A DNA stretch of 12,011 nucleotides from CAYLGY01 sp964383325 (GCA_964383325.1 CAYLGY010000079.1:1-12011), one strand, 5' to 3'. Positions 1 through 6,069 are shown, numbered from the stretch's first letter. Program-made: numbers and translations. The notes: generated by a model not told the origin, from the sequence alone.

Positions 1-594
1 CGGCTTCTTCTTTGCCTTCATGATGTTGGGCAGCGAGGCATAGCGCGGCTGGTTCAGACGCAAATCCGTGGTCACCACGGCCGGCATGGCGACCTCGATG
101 ACCTGCAGGCCCCCATCGACCTCGCGCGTTGCCCTCGCCTTCTCCCCGTCGATCTCCAGCTTCGAGACAAAGGTCGCCTGGCTCCAGCCCAGGAGCGCCG
201 CGAGCATCTGCCCGGTCTGCCCCGCATCGTCGTCGATCGCCTGCTTGCCGAGAATCGCAAGCTGCGGCTTCTCCTCATCGACAATGGCCTTCAGGATCTT
301 TGCCACGGCCAGCGGCTCGACCGCTTCATCGACCTTGACGAGAATTCCCCGGTCGGCGCCCATGGCAAGCGCGGTCCGCAGCGTTTCCTGCGCTTGCGCC
401 GGGCCGATGGATACCACCACGATCTCGCTCGCCGTTCCGGCCTCCTTCAGCCGGATCGCCTCCTCTACCGCAATCTCGTCAAACGGGTTCATGGACATCT
501 TCACATTGCCGAGATCGACGCCGGACCCGTCTGCCTTGACCCGGATCTTGACGTTGAAATCCACCACCCGCTTTACCGGTACGAGAACTTTCAT
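1..594 (-). CDS. etfB: Electron transfer flavoprotein beta subunit, 3' end cut by window edge
   Basis: EtfB pairs with EtfA to form the soluble FAD/AMP heterodimer that carries electrons from acyl-CoA and related dehydrogenases to ETF:quinone oxidoreductase. The visible 198 residues start MKVLVPVKRV and cover most of a family normally near 249 residues. Seen in the sequence: the AMP-binding DDDAGQTGQM segment (121-130), the ETF-beta signature around REVDGGLQVIEVAMP (157-171), and the partner-dehydrogenase recognition loop LNQPRYASLPNIMKAKKK (180-197), which closely matches the mitochondrial protein. The ATG at 594 has a GAAAGG ribosome site about 8 bases upstream. It lies 192 bases downstream of the rhomboid gene on the same strand and appears to have its own promoter. 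By family precedent etfA should follow just outside the window. No stop or frameshift is visible; the truncation is only the window boundary. Confidence 0.97.
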   Translation of the reverse strand, partial: MKVLVPVKRVVDFNVKIRVKADGSGVDLGNVKMSMNPFDEIAVEEAIRLKEAGTASEIVVVSIGPAQAQETLRTALAMGADRGILVKVDEAVEPLAVAKILKAIVDEEKPQLAILGKQAIDDDAGQTGQMLAALLGWSQATFVSKLEIDGEKARATREVDGGLQVIEVAMPAVVTTDLRLNQPRYASLPNIMKAKKKP

Positions 595-739
595 GCATTC
601 AACCTTTCTGGTGATCGGCCCGTTGGCCTGCCGTCGCGGGAACTGTCCGCACCGGACTCGAAACGCGCCCCGCGGCAAGGGTCTTCGACCACCAGGCGGT
701 CGGCGGATATCCGCATCCCTTCCCGCAGAATTCGGCCGG

Positions 740-768
740 ACCCTATTTAAGCCGTTCCCACCCGTCAA
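740..768 (-). promoter_or_regulatory. Sigma-70-type promoter for etfB
   Basis: Reading the minus strand, a -35 box TTGACG (763-768) and a -10 box TAGGGT (740-745) are separated by exactly 17 bases. The predicted start is near 733, giving an etfB leader of roughly 140 bases. It sits just beyond the rhomboid stop codon, suggesting etfB can be transcribed independently of the upstream genes. This is motif evidence only. Confidence 0.5.
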
Positions 769-786
769 TATGGATTCGCCAGCCCC

Positions 787-1536
787 TCAGCGGCTTTCCG
801 TCGCCTCCCGCCTGCGCCTCCGGCCGTTCTCCAGAACGGCTGCCTGCGGGGCAACCACCTCACGGTCGAATAGCGGCACGCCATTGCGGCGCAGGAATAT
901 GACCATGATCGCGCCGGCGATGATTCCCCCGACATGAGCCGGCCAGGAAACCAGGTCGGCGGGCGTGGTGGCCAGCATCAGGAGCTGATAGCCGATCCAC
1001 ATGGCCAGCGGGATGTAGGCCGGCAGGCGAAGCGGGATCCGCCCCAGTACCAGCACCCAGAGCTTGACGCGTGGATGCAGGAGCACATAGGCCGCGACGA
1101 CGGCGGCGACCGCGCCGGACGCCCCGATCAGCGGGATCTCCGATTCGGGCAGGACGAACTGGTGCGCAACCGCGCCCGCGGCGGCGCCCGCCAGGTAGAA
1201 GAGCAGATATCTTGCATGGCCGAGCGCATCCTCGACATTGTCCCCGAATACCCACAGGAACAGCATGTTGCCGCCGAGATGCATCAGGTCGCCATGCAGG
1301 AAGGCATAGGTGACATAGGTCGCCAGCACCGGCACGTAGATGAATTCCGCCCACCCCGGCTCGCCCCCGACGGCGGCGGGCGTGAATCCCAGCCCGTAGG
1401 CATTGGCCTGCAGGAAAGGCTGGCTGATGAGCCCCGTTGCGGCGAAGACCGCCACGTTGAGCCCGATCAGCGCCAGGGTGACATATTGCCGCCGGACGTG
1501 GCGCAGATGGTTGGCATCATGGAGCGGAATGAACAA
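787..1536 (-). CDS. Rhomboid-family intramembrane serine protease
   Basis: A 249-residue polytopic inner-membrane protein of the rhomboid family, which cleaves single-pass membrane proteins within or near the bilayer. Catalytic features are intact: the HLGGN motif with the oxyanion-hole Asn90, the GASG motif with nucleophile Ser140 in the middle of a membrane helix, and His201 in WPAHVGGIIAG. About six hydrophobic segments are visible, followed by a basic C-terminal tail (RRRRREATESR). The start chosen is TTG at 1536, giving MFIPLHDANHLRH, because the frame has no ATG near the conserved N-terminus and the open frame further upstream overlaps the adenosyltransferase gene. TTG leaves a 14-base gap after that gene's stop. 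The ribosome site is weak, so translation may be coupled to the upstream gene. The substrate is unknown. Confidence 0.92.
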   Translation of the reverse strand: MFIPLHDANHLRHVRRQYVTLALIGLNVAVFAATGLISQPFLQANAYGLGFTPAAVGGEPGWAEFIYVPVLATYVTYAFLHGDLMHLGGNMLFLWVFGDNVEDALGHARYLLFYLAGAAAGAVAHQFVLPESEIPLIGASGAVAAVVAAYVLLHPRVKLWVLVLGRIPLRLPAYIPLAMWIGYQLLMLATTPADLVSWPAHVGGIIAGAIMVIFLRRNGVPLFDREVVAPQAAVLENGRRRRREATESR

Positions 1537-1550
1537 GTGCGCGTCCCGTT

Positions 1551-2126
1551 TCAGCGATTCTTGCCGGGCACCCAGAGCAGGTCTGCATTGCCATTGTCGT
1601 TGAGACAGCGTGCGGCAACGAAGAGAAAGTCCGAGAGCCGGTTCAGGTAGCGGATGGCTTCGGCGTTCACCTCTTCTTCCGCGGCCAGCCGCGTTGCATC
1701 GCGCTCGGCGCGCCGGGTGACCGTGCGGGCGAGATGCAGGGCCGCCGATGCGGGCGATCCGCCCGGGAGCACGAAGGTGCGCAAAGGCTTCAGCCGCTTG
1801 TTCAGCCCGTCGATCTCGCGCTCCAGCCGCGCGACCTGCTCGGCGACGATGCGCAGTGGCGGAAGACCGGTATCGTCCCCGGCTTCCGGCGTTGCAAGAT
1901 CGGCGCCAAGGTCGAACATGTCGTTCTGGATCCGCGCCAGCATGGCCTCGATGTCCGGGTCGGCGGCGGCGGTGTGGAGCCGAGCCAGGCCGATGCACGC
2001 ATTGGCCTCGTCCACCGTGCCGTAGGCGGCGACGCGCAGATCGTGTTTCGCCCGTCGCTCTCCCGAAGCGAGCGCGGTCGAGCCGTCATCGCCGGTGCGC
2101 GTGTAGATCCGGTTGAGAACGACCAT
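1551..2126 (-). CDS. pduO: PduO-type cob(I)alamin / cob(I)yrinic acid a,c-diamide adenosyltransferase
   Basis: A 191-residue cytosolic enzyme that transfers the adenosyl group of ATP to the cobalt of Co(I) corrinoids, making adenosylcobalamin. PduO-family hallmarks are all present: the ATP-binding N-terminus RIYTRTGDDGST (6-17), FVLPGGSPASAALHLAR (118-134), the RRAER motif (138-142), and YLNRLSDFLFVAAR (160-173) near the corrinoid site. Length is typical of the family. The ATG directly follows the TGA of the twin-transmembrane gene (TGAATG), with GGGAGG about 7 bases upstream inside that gene, so the two are translationally coupled. No cobalamin-riboswitch B12 box was recognised upstream of the operon. 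PduO is the family name; the local gene may be labelled cobO-like in databases although it is unrelated in fold to CobA/CobO. Confidence 0.95.
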   Translation of the reverse strand: MVVLNRIYTRTGDDGSTALASGERRAKHDLRVAAYGTVDEANACIGLARLHTAAADPDIEAMLARIQNDMFDLGADLATPEAGDDTGLPPLRIVAEQVARLEREIDGLNKRLKPLRTFVLPGGSPASAALHLARTVTRRAERDATRLAAEEEVNAEAIRYLNRLSDFLFVAARCLNDNGNADLLWVPGKNR

Positions 2127-2321
2127 TCAGAGGCCTCCCATGGCGAACAGCGCGAGAATCAGGAGCAGGACGGCCAGCGCCTGCATGGCGACCCGCCCGC
2201 GCATCAACCGGTTCGAAGTGTGCGGGGAGCCGCCCCGCGCCATGTTGACCAGCCCGCTGATGAGGATGATCGCCACAAGGATCATGGCAATGAGTGCCAG
2301 AATGGAGAGGATGCCCGACAT
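2127..2321 (-). CDS. Twin-transmembrane protein with HIG1-like motif
   Basis: A 64-residue protein of two hydrophobic helices (about 3-26 and 46-63) joined by a short polar loop. The loop runs into LMRGRVAMQ (39-47), which resembles the motif of HIG1-domain proteins; some HIG1 proteins stabilise respiratory complexes, but no role has been shown here. Small proteins of this kind are commonly found directly upstream of the PduO-type adenosyltransferase and etfBA in Hyphomicrobiales, and that arrangement supports this being a real gene. Its stop codon abuts the next start with no gap. The upstream ribosome site is weak (GACGGAA). Function is unknown; association with an inner-membrane respiratory complex is an inference from the motif and neighbours. 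Confidence 0.88.
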   Translation of the reverse strand: MSGILSILALIAMILVAIILISGLVNMARGGSPHTSNRLMRGRVAMQALAVLLLILALFAMGGL

Positions 2322-2437
2322 GATTTTCCGTCTTCTGGTCGAGCCGGCCTTCAGCTGTGTGGAACCGAAGGCAGGGGAGACCGGTTTCGCGCAAGGCCGG
2401 CACGGGCAAGATTCTCCTCGCCCTGGCCGGCACCCTC

Positions 2438-2467
2438 ATAGTGCGGCGGATCGGCATGCCGCGTCAA
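2438..2467 (-). promoter_or_regulatory. Candidate promoter for the twinTM-adenosyltransferase-rhomboid operon
   Basis: On the minus strand, TTGACG (2462-2467) is followed after 18 bases by CACTAT (2438-2443). The predicted leader is about 110 bases. The -10 box is only a partial match, so this is a moderate candidate. The leader contains repeated GCCGGC blocks but no recognised riboswitch. Confidence 0.35.
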
Positions 2468-2483
2468 TCGCTGCAACAAGGAC

Positions 2484-2512
2484 TTGTCAAGCCTTGCCGA
2501 CCCTCACAATCT
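2484..2512 (+). promoter_or_regulatory. Weak candidate promoter for the YihY/BrkB gene
   Basis: TTGTCA (2484-2489) and CAATCT (2507-2512) are 17 bases apart on the plus strand, leaving a leader of about 28 bases before the ATG at 2547. The -10 box is poor. It is listed because a divergent promoter is required somewhere in this 225-base interval. Confidence 0.22.
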
Positions 2513-2546
2513 GCAGCCGGACATCGTCCATTGGAAAGGAGAGATC

Positions 2547-3398
2547 ATGCGAACCGCCTTTGCCCTCGGACGGTCGATCGTGATGGATGCCCTGTTCCAC
2601 TTCGATCGGGACGATGGCTGGGCGATGGCGAGCCATCTCGCGATCAGCGCCCTGATGGCGATGTTTCCGTTCCTGATTTTCGTCACGACGCTTGCGGGCT
2701 TCCTTGGCGCCGAATCCCTCTCGAACATCGTCATCGCCTTGCTGTTCGAGACCTGGCCGGAGCAGATCGCAGCGCCGATCGCGGCCGAAGTCGACCATGT
2801 GCTCACCACGCCGCGGGGCGGCTTTCTGGCCTTCAGCCTTGCAGCGGCCGCGTTTTTTGCCTCCAACGGGGTGGAAGCGCTGCGGACCGCGCTCAATCGC
2901 GCCTATCGGGTTACCGAATCGCGCAGCCTCGTCTTCCGCCGCCTGCAGAGCCTGGTCTTCGTTCTCATCGCCACGCTGTGCTTTCTCGCCATCAGCCTGC
3001 TCATCGTGCTCGCGCCGCTCATTGCCGCCTTCTCGGCCCGTCATGCCCCCTGGCTTGCCGATTACATCGATTCCTCGGCGGTCTGGCGCTATCTGGTGGC
3101 CGCCGCCATCATCATCTTCACCCTGATTGCCGTGCATAGATGGCTTCCGGACGGGCAAAGGAGCCTGCGGCAGATCCTGCCCGGCATCGCCTTCACCCTG
3201 ATTGCCTGGGTCGGCGCATCCTTCGGCTTTGCGTATTATGTCGAACGTTTCGGCGCCTATGCTTCCACCTATGCCGGGCTCGCCTCGATCATGGTTGCCA
3301 TCGTCTTCCTCTATCTGATGTCGCTGATCTTCATCCTTGGCGGGGAGATCAACGCCGCCATCGCCCTGAAATGGTGCAGGGCGAGGCCCGGGAGTTGA
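2547..3398 (+). CDS. YihY/virulence factor BrkB family inner-membrane protein
   Basis: A 283-residue polytopic inner-membrane protein with about six hydrophobic segments (roughly 29-53, 92-108, 134-164, 181-198, 207-231, 243-266). Family features include the ALNRAYRV segment after the second helix (115-122), TYAGLASIMVAIVFLYL (241-257) and the closing LGGEINAAI (264-272). The family was once wrongly called RNase BN; its biochemical role is unsettled. The ATG at 2547 is chosen over an in-frame ATG at 2484 because AAGGAG lies 6 bases before it and the added N-terminus lacks family character. The gene is divergent from the twin-transmembrane operon and followed by a 261-base intergenic region with no clear terminator. 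Length is typical. Confidence 0.92.
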   Translation: MRTAFALGRSIVMDALFHFDRDDGWAMASHLAISALMAMFPFLIFVTTLAGFLGAESLSNIVIALLFETWPEQIAAPIAAEVDHVLTTPRGGFLAFSLAAAAFFASNGVEALRTALNRAYRVTESRSLVFRRLQSLVFVLIATLCFLAISLLIVLAPLIAAFSARHAPWLADYIDSSAVWRYLVAAAIIIFTLIAVHRWLPDGQRSLRQILPGIAFTLIAWVGASFGFAYYVERFGAYASTYAGLASIMVAIVFLYLMSLIFILGGEINAAIALKWCRARPGS

Positions 3399-3520
3399 GC
3401 CGGTTTGCATCGATGGTTAGCAGATCCTTGCCGACCCGGTCCGGCCGCTGACCCGCGCAAGGCCCGATTCCGCTGCAAATCCGCCAGCTTGGCTCCTTAA
3501 CGAACGGTGACCTTAACGCA

Positions 3521-3550
3521 TTGTTTTTGTTTCGTTTGCTCTCCATTAAT
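3521..3550 (+). promoter_or_regulatory. Candidate promoter with flanking TTAA elements for the Sel1-repeat gene
   Basis: An AT-rich island in GC-rich DNA. TTGTTT (3521-3526) and ATTAAT (3545-3550) form a sigma-70-like pair with an 18-base spacer, about 110 bases before the ATG at 3660. Four TTAA tetramers lie around it (3497-3500, 3513-3516, 3546-3549, 3559-3562), two in TTAAC context. These resemble half-sites of the cell-cycle regulator CtrA, but none has the classic 7-base spacing. Confidence 0.35.
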
Positions 3551-3659
3551 CACGGCATTTAACCGCAGATTCAACCCTGTCGCGCAGGATGAACCCATCA
3601 AGCAGAGGCGGCCGGAACCTTCGGTCAGCTCCTGAAGAAGGAAAAAAAGGACAGGGAAA

Positions 3660-3920
3660 ATGGCAAGGAACGAACAGGAGGGCACCACCCCTGCGGGCAA
3701 AGGTGCGGAAGCGGAAATCCTGCTGCAGCTCGGACTGATGTATGCGACCGGGCGCGATTGCGAGGTTGATCGCGTGGCAGCGCATAAATGGCTGAACATC
3801 GCCGCGATCAGGGGGTCCGAACGCGCCGAGAAGCTGCGCGCCAGGCTCGCGGCACGCATGACCAAGTCGGAGATCGCGCAGGCCCTGCGCGCGGCGCGCG
3901 AATGGATGACCCTGCACTGA
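3660..3920 (+). CDS. Short Sel1-repeat protein
   Basis: An 86-residue protein with one Sel1-like (TPR-related) repeat at about 22-55: LGLMYATGRDCEVDRVAAHK followed by WLNIAAIRGS. A charged helical C-terminus follows, ending AAREWMTLH. Sel1 repeats are two-helix protein-protein interaction modules. There is no signal peptide, so it is probably cytosolic. Short single-repeat proteins of this layout are common in alphaproteobacteria, without a firm function that I know of. The ATG follows a purine-rich tract (AAGGACAGGG) that provides the ribosome site. It is followed 49 bases later by the DUF922 gene on the same strand, so the two may share a transcript. A single Sel1 repeat is not a stable solenoid on its own, so a partner or oligomer is likely (inference). 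Confidence 0.88.
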   Translation: MARNEQEGTTPAGKGAEAEILLQLGLMYATGRDCEVDRVAAHKWLNIAAIRGSERAEKLRARLAARMTKSEIAQALRAAREWMTLH

Positions 3921-3969
3921 TGCGGCAATCCGCCATCAAAGCGCCCTCATTGCCGCAAGAAGAAGGGGA

Positions 3970-4566
3970 ATGAGAACCTTCGTCCCGGCATTGGCAGCAA
4001 GCCTCCTTTCCTGCCTGGCCCCCGCGCTTGCCGAGGGCTGGGCGCCGCAGGAGAAAATCGAATATTATGATGTCTCCGGCAGTTCCGGCATCGAGATCTA
4101 TCGCTCGATCGGCGAGCGCGGCCCGAAGCTGGGGCGCAAGCGGGTCATTGCCTATACGGATTTCAAACTGTTATGGACCCGCGACTACCGGCGCCAACCA
4201 GACAATTCCTGCACGTTGGTCAAGTCGAGGCCCAGCCTGACGATCACCTATCGCCTGCCCCGGGTGAAAGGCGACCTGCCTGCGGTGACGCGCCAGGCCT
4301 GGGAGCTCTTTGCCGAAGGCATTGCCGAACATGAGCGCGAGCACGGCAGGATCATTATCGATATGGTCCGAAAGATCGAGGAATTTGCCACCGGCCTGAA
4401 CGTGCCCGCGGATCCCGAATGCAGGAAGATCCGCCCGGTCCTGCAGGAAAGGCTGGGGATCCTGTCGCAGGAGCAGCGTCGCAGAAGCCGGGAATTCGAC
4501 CGGATCGAGATGAGCGAAGGCGGCAATGTCCACCAGCTTGTGCTGATGCTGGTGAATGGTGGCTGA
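3970..4566 (+). CDS. DUF922 family secreted putative zinc protease
   Basis: A 198-residue exported protein. The N-terminus is a clear Sec signal peptide with probable cleavage after ALA at residue 21 (hydrophobic core 5-18). The mature part contains HEREH at 121-125 inside AEHEREHGRIIIDMV, matching the HExxH metalloprotease signature, as expected of DUF922, a family described as predicted secreted zinc-dependent proteases. Cys81 and Cys151 could form a disulfide in the periplasm; Cys15 lies within the signal peptide. The C-terminal third is charged and helical, and length is typical. The ATG at 3970 follows AAGAAGGGG closely. Catalysis is inferred from the motif alone, since protease activity is not well established for the family. 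It probably shares a transcript with the Sel1 gene and is followed by a long untranslated structured region ending in a terminator. Confidence 0.88.
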   Translation: MRTFVPALAASLLSCLAPALAEGWAPQEKIEYYDVSGSSGIEIYRSIGERGPKLGRKRVIAYTDFKLLWTRDYRRQPDNSCTLVKSRPSLTITYRLPRVKGDLPAVTRQAWELFAEGIAEHEREHGRIIIDMVRKIEEFATGLNVPADPECRKIRPVLQERLGILSQEQRRRSREFDRIEMSEGGNVHQLVLMLVNGG

Positions 4567-4681
4567 GCGGTCACGAACGAACCCTGCCCTTGCGCCGGCC
4601 GGCCAGATCGGGCCGGACAGGAACTGAATGACGATTCACGCCGGCGTCACGGCGCATGTGCATGGTGCCAATGTCTGCAAC

Positions 4682-4875
4682 AGCTCACCTGGCTTCAGGT
4701 GATGCGCTGGAACATTCTGGCTGGGGCAGTTTTCGGCATGGGTCCGAAAATGGGTCTGCCGCGGTGAATGAGATGGCGTATCGGCTGACCAGCGGGTTGG
4801 TGCCAGATCGTTTGACTTCCCGATACCAACTCCCCTGCGTCGATATTTGCCCCGTCGACGCAGGGTTTTTCTTTT
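4682..4875 (+). ncRNA. Candidate structured small RNA or structured 3' UTR
   Basis: This interval of the 408-base gap between the DUF922 gene and the broken OMP gene has no credible ORF, but forms four consecutive hairpins. (1) AGC plus TCACCTG (4682-4691) pairs with CAGGTGA plus GCT (4696-4708), with a 3-base bulge and a GCTT loop. (2) GGCAG+TTTTCGG pairs with CCGAAAA+CTGCC (about 4725-4760), giving 12 base pairs with a 5-base bulge. (3) GTTGGT+ATCG pairs with CGAT+ACCAAC (about 4796-4830), giving 10 base pairs with a 5-base bulge and the loop TTTGACTTCC. (4) An intrinsic terminator. The CTTCC in loop 3 and the ACTCCCC just before the terminator resemble anti-Shine-Dalgarno seeds of trans-acting sRNAs. 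No promoter was found for the 5' end, so it may be processed from the DUF922 mRNA. I matched it to no known RNA family. From 4567 to 4681 nothing else is visible. Confidence 0.42.
4833..4875 (+). terminator. Strong rho-independent terminator
   Basis: A perfect 11-base-pair stem, CCCTGCGTCGA (4833-4843) with TCGACGCAGGG (4855-4865), an 11-base loop, then TTTTTCTTTT (4866-4875). The U-tract is on the plus strand only, so it ends transcripts coming from the Sel1/DUF922 side (or the candidate RNA). It also shields against the convergent gene remnant. Confidence 0.88.
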
Positions 4876-4974
4876 CGGGAAAGCATGGCGGCAGCATAGC
4901 CTGCGACGCCAGATGAATACGATGCGGTCGGACGCAATCACATCATAACGGGCCGAATTGAAGGGAATATTTCG

Positions 4975-5493
4975 TCAGAATCGCCTGTTCACCCCAAGGC
5001 GGAAGATGTGGGCATCCATCTCGTAGGAGGACCTTGTTTCGGCCTCCGGCAGGTTCGACCATACCCGGCTCTGCTTGCCGAAAGCCAGGTAAAGATATTC
5101 AGTCCGTAAAGACCAATGATGGTCCAGAGCAAGCTCTGCGCCTAACCCGGCTGTCCATCCGTAGCGTCGATAGTGGGCAGGATCGAGATCGGTATCCTTC
5201 AGGGTGAGCCGTCCATATGCCAACCCTCCGGTAGCGTAGACGAGCAACGGTTCATAGGCTTGATAGCCAAGACGAAAGCGCGCGGTAGCAAACCAGTCTA
5301 CATCAAAATCCCTATCGACCGATCCCGATATTGTCGGATCGTCCGTCCCGCGTGCGCGATAATGGAAGGATGACTCGCTCGTGCCCTCCATCCCTGACCA
5401 TTGCAGGTCGGCTTCGAGGCCGTAGACCCAAGGGCCGCGCTGCCAGTCATGACCGATCTGTGCCCCAGCGGCGAAACCGGTCCCTAAGCAATC
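4975..5493 (-). pseudogene. Outer-membrane beta-barrel protein (Omp25/31-like), 5'-truncated
   Basis: The open frame encodes the C-terminal 172 residues of an alphaproteobacterial porin-like beta-barrel of the Omp25/Omp31/RopB type. GFAAGAQIGHDWQRGPWVYG and LEADLQWSG are followed by alternating-hydrophobicity strands such as LLVYATGGLAYGRLTL and HWSLRTEYLYLAFG, and the protein ends in the aromatic terminal signature LGVNRRF, where the last Phe is the usual barrel-insertion signal. The signal peptide and first strands, roughly 60-80 residues, are missing. Going upstream, the frame meets TGA at 5494-5496, and no family-like sequence is found in the other frames there. An internal ATG at 5391 would give 138 residues without a signal peptide, so no exportable product is expected. 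I read it as a decayed gene rather than a short functional one. Its codon use is less GC-biased than the flanking core genes. Confidence 0.75.
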
Positions 5494-5519
5494 TCACGTT
5501 ATTGCCAGTGCCTGCACAG

Positions 5520-5827
5520 GGTGCTTCCCTACCCGCATCGGTTCACAAGGAATTCCGCACTCAGTTGATCCGTTTCCAGCTGCGAGACTCCATCAAGGTA
5601 TTCGGGGTTTCTGACATTGCGAAGCCATAGCCCGCACAATCCGCGACATACTGCGTGCCCGCTGGGCTTCCGGCACCAAGTCGGATGCCTGGAAGCAGGA
5701 GTTCCTACGCAGCCTGGACGTGTTGGAAAGAATGGAGGTGGCCGACTTACTCAACGAAATGAAGGTTGAAAGCGAGACTGCAACAGCCCAACCAACACTA
5801 ATACCTTCAAGAATTCCGCTTCCTTGA
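5520..5827 (+). pseudogene. Unrecognised frameshifted coding remnant between broken OMP gene and tRNA-Leu
   Basis: The 340-base gap 5494-5833 holds no intact gene. On the plus strand, one frame ends at 5630 with protein-like KEFRTQLIRFQLRDSIKVFG then VSDIAKP. A second frame, open without a start codon from 5615 to the TGA at 5825-5827 (70 residues), continues AIARTIRDILRARWASG, SDAWKQEFLRSLDVLERME, VADLLNEMKV. The two frames overlap by a few codons, and a single-base indel would join them. Helical, charged composition suggests real protein ancestry, but I recognise no family. Codons such as ATA, CTA and ACA are unlike the neighbouring genes, which fits imported DNA. This could be the 3' end of an integrated element's gene, or chance; certainty is low. 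Confidence 0.3.
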
Positions 5828-5833
5828 ACTCCA

Positions 5834-5920
5834 TGGTGCCCCCCGCCGGAATCGAACCGGCACTCCCGTGAAGGAACCAGATTTTGAGTCTGGCGCGTCT
5901 ACCAGTTCCGCCAGAGGGGC
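5834..5920 (-). tRNA. tRNA-Leu(CAA)
   Basis: A complete cloverleaf of 87 bases including the encoded CCA (5834-5836). The acceptor is GCCCCTC paired with GGGGGGC (one U-G pair), the anticodon stem is CCAGA/TCTGG with loop CTCAAAA and anticodon CAA (reads UUG), the long class II variable arm is typical of leucine tRNAs, and the T arm is GCCGG-TTCGATT-CCGGC. It is transcribed towards the damaged OMP region, so its 3' end faces the scar, which is the usual orientation for tRNA-targeting integrative elements. Confidence 0.97.
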
Positions 5921-5932
5921 CTGCCTGCCGCG

Positions 5933-5960
5933 TCTATACGGATGGGCCTTCCCGCGTCAA
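5933..5960 (-). promoter_or_regulatory. Promoter of tRNA-Leu
   Basis: On the minus strand, TTGACG (5955-5960) and TATAGA (5933-5938) are separated by 16 bases. The predicted start near 5926 lies about 6 bases before the mature tRNA 5' end. Both boxes are close to the sigma-70 consensus, and the position fits a stable-RNA promoter. Confidence 0.6.
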
Positions 5961-6011
5961 GCAGGAATGCGGCCAGGACCGACATCGCGAGGGCCGGCGC
6001 GGGAATCGGCT

Positions 6012-6039
6012 TTGCATTCGGGACGCGCCGGGCTATCTA
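6012..6039 (+). promoter_or_regulatory. Candidate promoter of the yqaA-like/dsbB operon
   Basis: TTGCAT (6012-6017) and TATCTA (6034-6039) lie 16 bases apart, about 30 bases before the ATG at 6070. The match is moderate. It lies back to back with the tRNA-Leu promoter in the same 149-base divergent interval. Confidence 0.35.
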
Positions 6040-6069
6040 TGCGCGCCCTGCACTCAAGCGAATGACCGC

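Noticed and set aside
68..937. A 289-codon plus-strand ORF opposite etfB
   Set aside because: It is the antisense shadow of etfB and the 5' part continues into non-coding DNA; its composition is typical of GC-rich shadow frames.
1537..1998. N-terminal 154 residues of the long 403-residue minus-strand open frame that ends as the rhomboid gene
   Set aside because: This part is out of frame with, and lies over, the well-supported adenosyltransferase gene; the rhomboid family N-terminus starts at residue 155 of that frame.
2322..2440. Possible cobalamin riboswitch upstream of the adenosyltransferase operon
   Set aside because: The roughly 110-base leader is too short for the usual aptamer and no B12 box or kissing-loop pattern could be found.
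4833..4875. Bidirectional terminator also serving the minus-strand OMP remnant
   Set aside because: On the minus strand the stem is preceded by the A-rich tract and followed by GAGTTGG without a U-run, so it fits termination only on the plus strand.
4656..4916. An 86-codon plus-strand ORF over the hairpin region
   Set aside because: It runs straight through a perfect intrinsic terminator and its U-tract, lacks a ribosome site and shows no family character.
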